Of a stretch of 64,000 nt of DNA, positions 62,589 through 64,000 are shown piece by piece. Position 1 is the stretch's first letter. Each line of letters starts with the position of its first letter. The DNA is from Streptomyces niveus (lineage in GTDB: Bacteria; Actinomycetota; Actinomycetes; Streptomycetales; Streptomycetaceae): NCBI RefSeq assembly GCF_002009175.1, contig NZ_CP018047.1, forward strand, positions 6,014,001-6,078,000, in the 5' to 3' direction. The translations under genes were made by a program, and so were the position numbers. A model generated the notes under the pieces. That model was not told the DNA's origin. It was given only the letters and a program-made list of their open reading frames with translations, and ran no database searches.

Positions 62589-64000
62589 TCACAGCCGCAA
62601 TTCGGGATGGAGCCGGTCGACGGTCCACACCTGCCCGCGTCGCGCGGCGACGGTGGTCAGCGCGAGCGCGCCCGCGGTGAAGGCCACGAGGACGACGCAG
62701 CCCTGCCGGACCGGTCCGAGCCCGCCGCCCGTGATGAGCACGCGCAGCGACTCCACCACGTAACTCATCGGCAGGAAGGGGTGGATGGCGTTGAAGAAGC
62801 CGGGGCTCGTCTGTACGGGGTAGGTGCCGCCGGCCGAGGTCAGCTGGAGCATCAGCACGGCCAGGACGAGGATCCGGCCCGCCGCCCCGAAGCGGGCGTT
62901 CAGCCACTGAGTGATCGCCGCGAAGCAGCAGGTGACCAGCGCCAGGAAGCCGACCGTACCGGCGGCGCGCGTCATCTGGAGGCCAAGTCCCCAGTGCAGT
63001 ACGGACATCAGCGCGCCTACCTGGAGCAGGCCGATGCCCACCACGGGCAGCCAGCCCGCGACGGCGGTCCGCCAGGCGGCGGCGCCGGCCGCGAGGGCAC
63101 GCCGGTTGAGCGGCTGGATCAGCATGTACGCCACCATCGCGCCGACCCAGAGGGAGAGCGGGATGAAGTAAGGGGCGAAACCGGTGCCGTAGTTGGGCGC
63201 CTCGTGCATGGACCGGGAGGCGAGCTGGACGGGGTCGGCCATCACCTCCGTACGGAGGTCGCGCTCGTGCTTGTCGTAGTCGGGGATCCTCGCCACGCCG
63301 TCGCCCAGTCCGACGGCGAGATCGGACGAGCCGTCGGCGAGCTTGAAGAGGCCACCGTCCAGGTCGGACGCCCCCGCCCTGAGCCTGCCGACGCCGGTGT
63401 CCAGGTCGGTGGAGCCCTTCTTGGCGGTGGTGAGCCCGGTGTGCAGTTCGTCGGCGCCCTTGGCGACCTTCTTGGCGCCGGAGTTGAGCTGGTTGATCTT
63501 GCTGACGGCCGTCTTGAGGTCGTCCTCCAGATGAGGCGCCCGCTCGGCGAGGGCGTTCGCCTGCTTCTGGAGCTTCGCGAGCCGGCCGTCGAGCTTCGTC
63601 AGATCGCCGCTGCTGTCCTCGACGAGGGCGTTGACGTCGTCGGCGACGCGCGCCGCGTCCGCGGCCGCCGTACCGGCGCGCTCCAGCGGCGGACAGGCGA
63701 CCGGGTCGGGCTCGTCGCTCTCCTCGCAGCGCGTCCGGTAGATCTCGGCCAGGTCGGCGGACGCCTCGTGGGCGGCGGTCGCGGCGAGGGGTGCGCCCTC
63801 CACCAAGGCGTCGAGGTTGCCGCGCATCGCCCCGGAGGAATCGGCGACCAGACGGGCGGTGTCGGCGATCGTGCCCCCGTTGTCCTTCAGATGCGGACCG
63901 AGCGCCCCCGCCGCCCCGTTGACCTTGTCGGCGAGCGCCTGGGTGCCCGCGGAGACCTTCCGGGAGCCCTTCTCCAGCTCTCCCGCGCCCTTGTCGAGTT
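62589..64000 (-). CDS. YhgE/Pip-domain membrane protein (5' end outside the window)
   Basis: About 470 C-terminal residues are visible; the frame is open to the last base, so the N-terminus is missing. The extracytoplasmic part is made of heptad-like repeats ('LAKLQKQANALAERAPHLEDDL', 'ADELHTGLTTAKKGSTDLDTG', 'LRAGASDLDGGL'), and five or six C-terminal membrane helices follow ('FIPLSLWVGAMVAYML' and on). This is the YhgE/Pip (phage infection protein, ABC-2 permease-like) family, thought to export or anchor surface factors. A TetR gene follows. Confidence 0.88.
   Translation of the reverse strand, partial: LDKGAGELEKGSRKVSAGTQALADKVNGAAGALGPHLKDNGGTIADTARLVADSSGAMRGNLDALVEGAPLAATAAHEASADLAEIYRTRCEESDEPDPVACPPLERAGTAAADAARVADDVNALVEDSSGDLTKLDGRLAKLQKQANALAERAPHLEDDLKTAVSKINQLNSGAKKVAKGADELHTGLTTAKKGSTDLDTGVGRLRAGASDLDGGLFKLADGSSDLAVGLGDGVARIPDYDKHERDLRTEVMADPVQLASRSMHEAPNYGTGFAPYFIPLSLWVGAMVAYMLIQPLNRRALAAGAAAWRTAVAGWLPVVGIGLLQVGALMSVLHWGLGLQMTRAAGTVGFLALVTCCFAAITQWLNARFGAAGRILVLAVLMLQLTSAGGTYPVQTSPGFFNAIHPFLPMSYVVESLRVLITGGGLGPVRQGCVVLVAFTAGALALTTVAARRGQVWTVDRLHPELRL

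Overview
The window is a high-GC actinobacterial chromosome segment. The proteins and the gene order (nadA, cta/qcr respiratory genes, trpD, NlpC/P60 pair, glkA, macRS, pfkA, aroH, bfr, PASTA kinase, thiamine genes, metF) match, as I remember it, the Streptomyces coelicolor region around SCO2171-SCO2100. A Streptomyces or close relative is the best call. No tRNA, rRNA, CRISPR, prophage or secondary-metabolite cluster is visible. It is core chromosome with a few repeat-rich gaps.

Layout. 1-7.1 kb: the end of an RND efflux pump, quinolinate synthase, an A-type Fe-S carrier, a large membrane-anchored protein, a PfkB sugar/nucleoside kinase and a cysteine desulfurase-TusA fusion. 7.3-16.8 kb: the aerobic terminal branch, ctaCDF, then ctaE-qcrCAB, with an L,D-transpeptidase and a degenerate receiver protein between them. 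16.9-22.8 kb: trpD, a SAM-IV riboswitch ahead of a class V aminotransferase, a small Lrp-type sensor overlapping a rhomboid protease, a Zn ribbon and an NYN-domain protein. 22.8-27.3 kb: two tandem NlpC/P60 hydrolases (the first probably under a ydaO/c-di-AMP leader), a MITE-like element and a lipoprotein with HETTH. 27.3-39.8 kb: envelope lipid and glycan genes (GT87, PimB-like GT4, acyl-CoA ligase, acyltransferase), a phosphoesterase, an SRPBCC protein, an ArsA-like ATPase and glucokinase. 39.9-47.7 kb: MacS/MacR-type two-component system, phosphofructokinase, a second MITE copy, fused anthranilate synthase with a Trp-codon leader peptide, divergent DAHP synthase, and bfd/bfr. 48.3-64 kb: a small molybdoprotein, endonuclease IV, PASTA kinase, thiGSO under a TPP riboswitch, a ferredoxin reductase-like protein, an Rv2175c-type DNA-binding protein, thiE, metF, a Tyr/Gln/Gly-rich membrane protein, a CrtI-like oxidoreductase, DUF4126, and a TetR gene behind a YhgE/Pip membrane protein cut by the window end.

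Functional links. The qcrCAB and ctaCDEF products form the actinobacterial bcc-aa3 supercomplex. trpD, trpEG and aroH cover committed steps of aromatic and tryptophan synthesis, with attenuation visible at trpEG. RNA-based control is dense: TPP, SAM-IV, probable ydaO, and a Trp leader. The PimB-like gene, GT87 gene, acyl-CoA ligase, SRPBCC protein, ArsA-like ATPase, acyltransferase, PASTA kinase and Rv2175c homologue keep an association also known from Mycobacterium tuberculosis (about Rv2174-Rv2204c).

The most unusual observations are two related inverted-repeat elements that each begin exactly at a host stop codon in the same relative orientation; a phosphofructokinase with a pyrophosphate-type active site; a prion-like Tyr-rich tail; an ArsA-like ATPase lacking both signature lysines; and an unusually clear set of leaderless start sites (TANNNT followed by 6-8 nt and the start codon).
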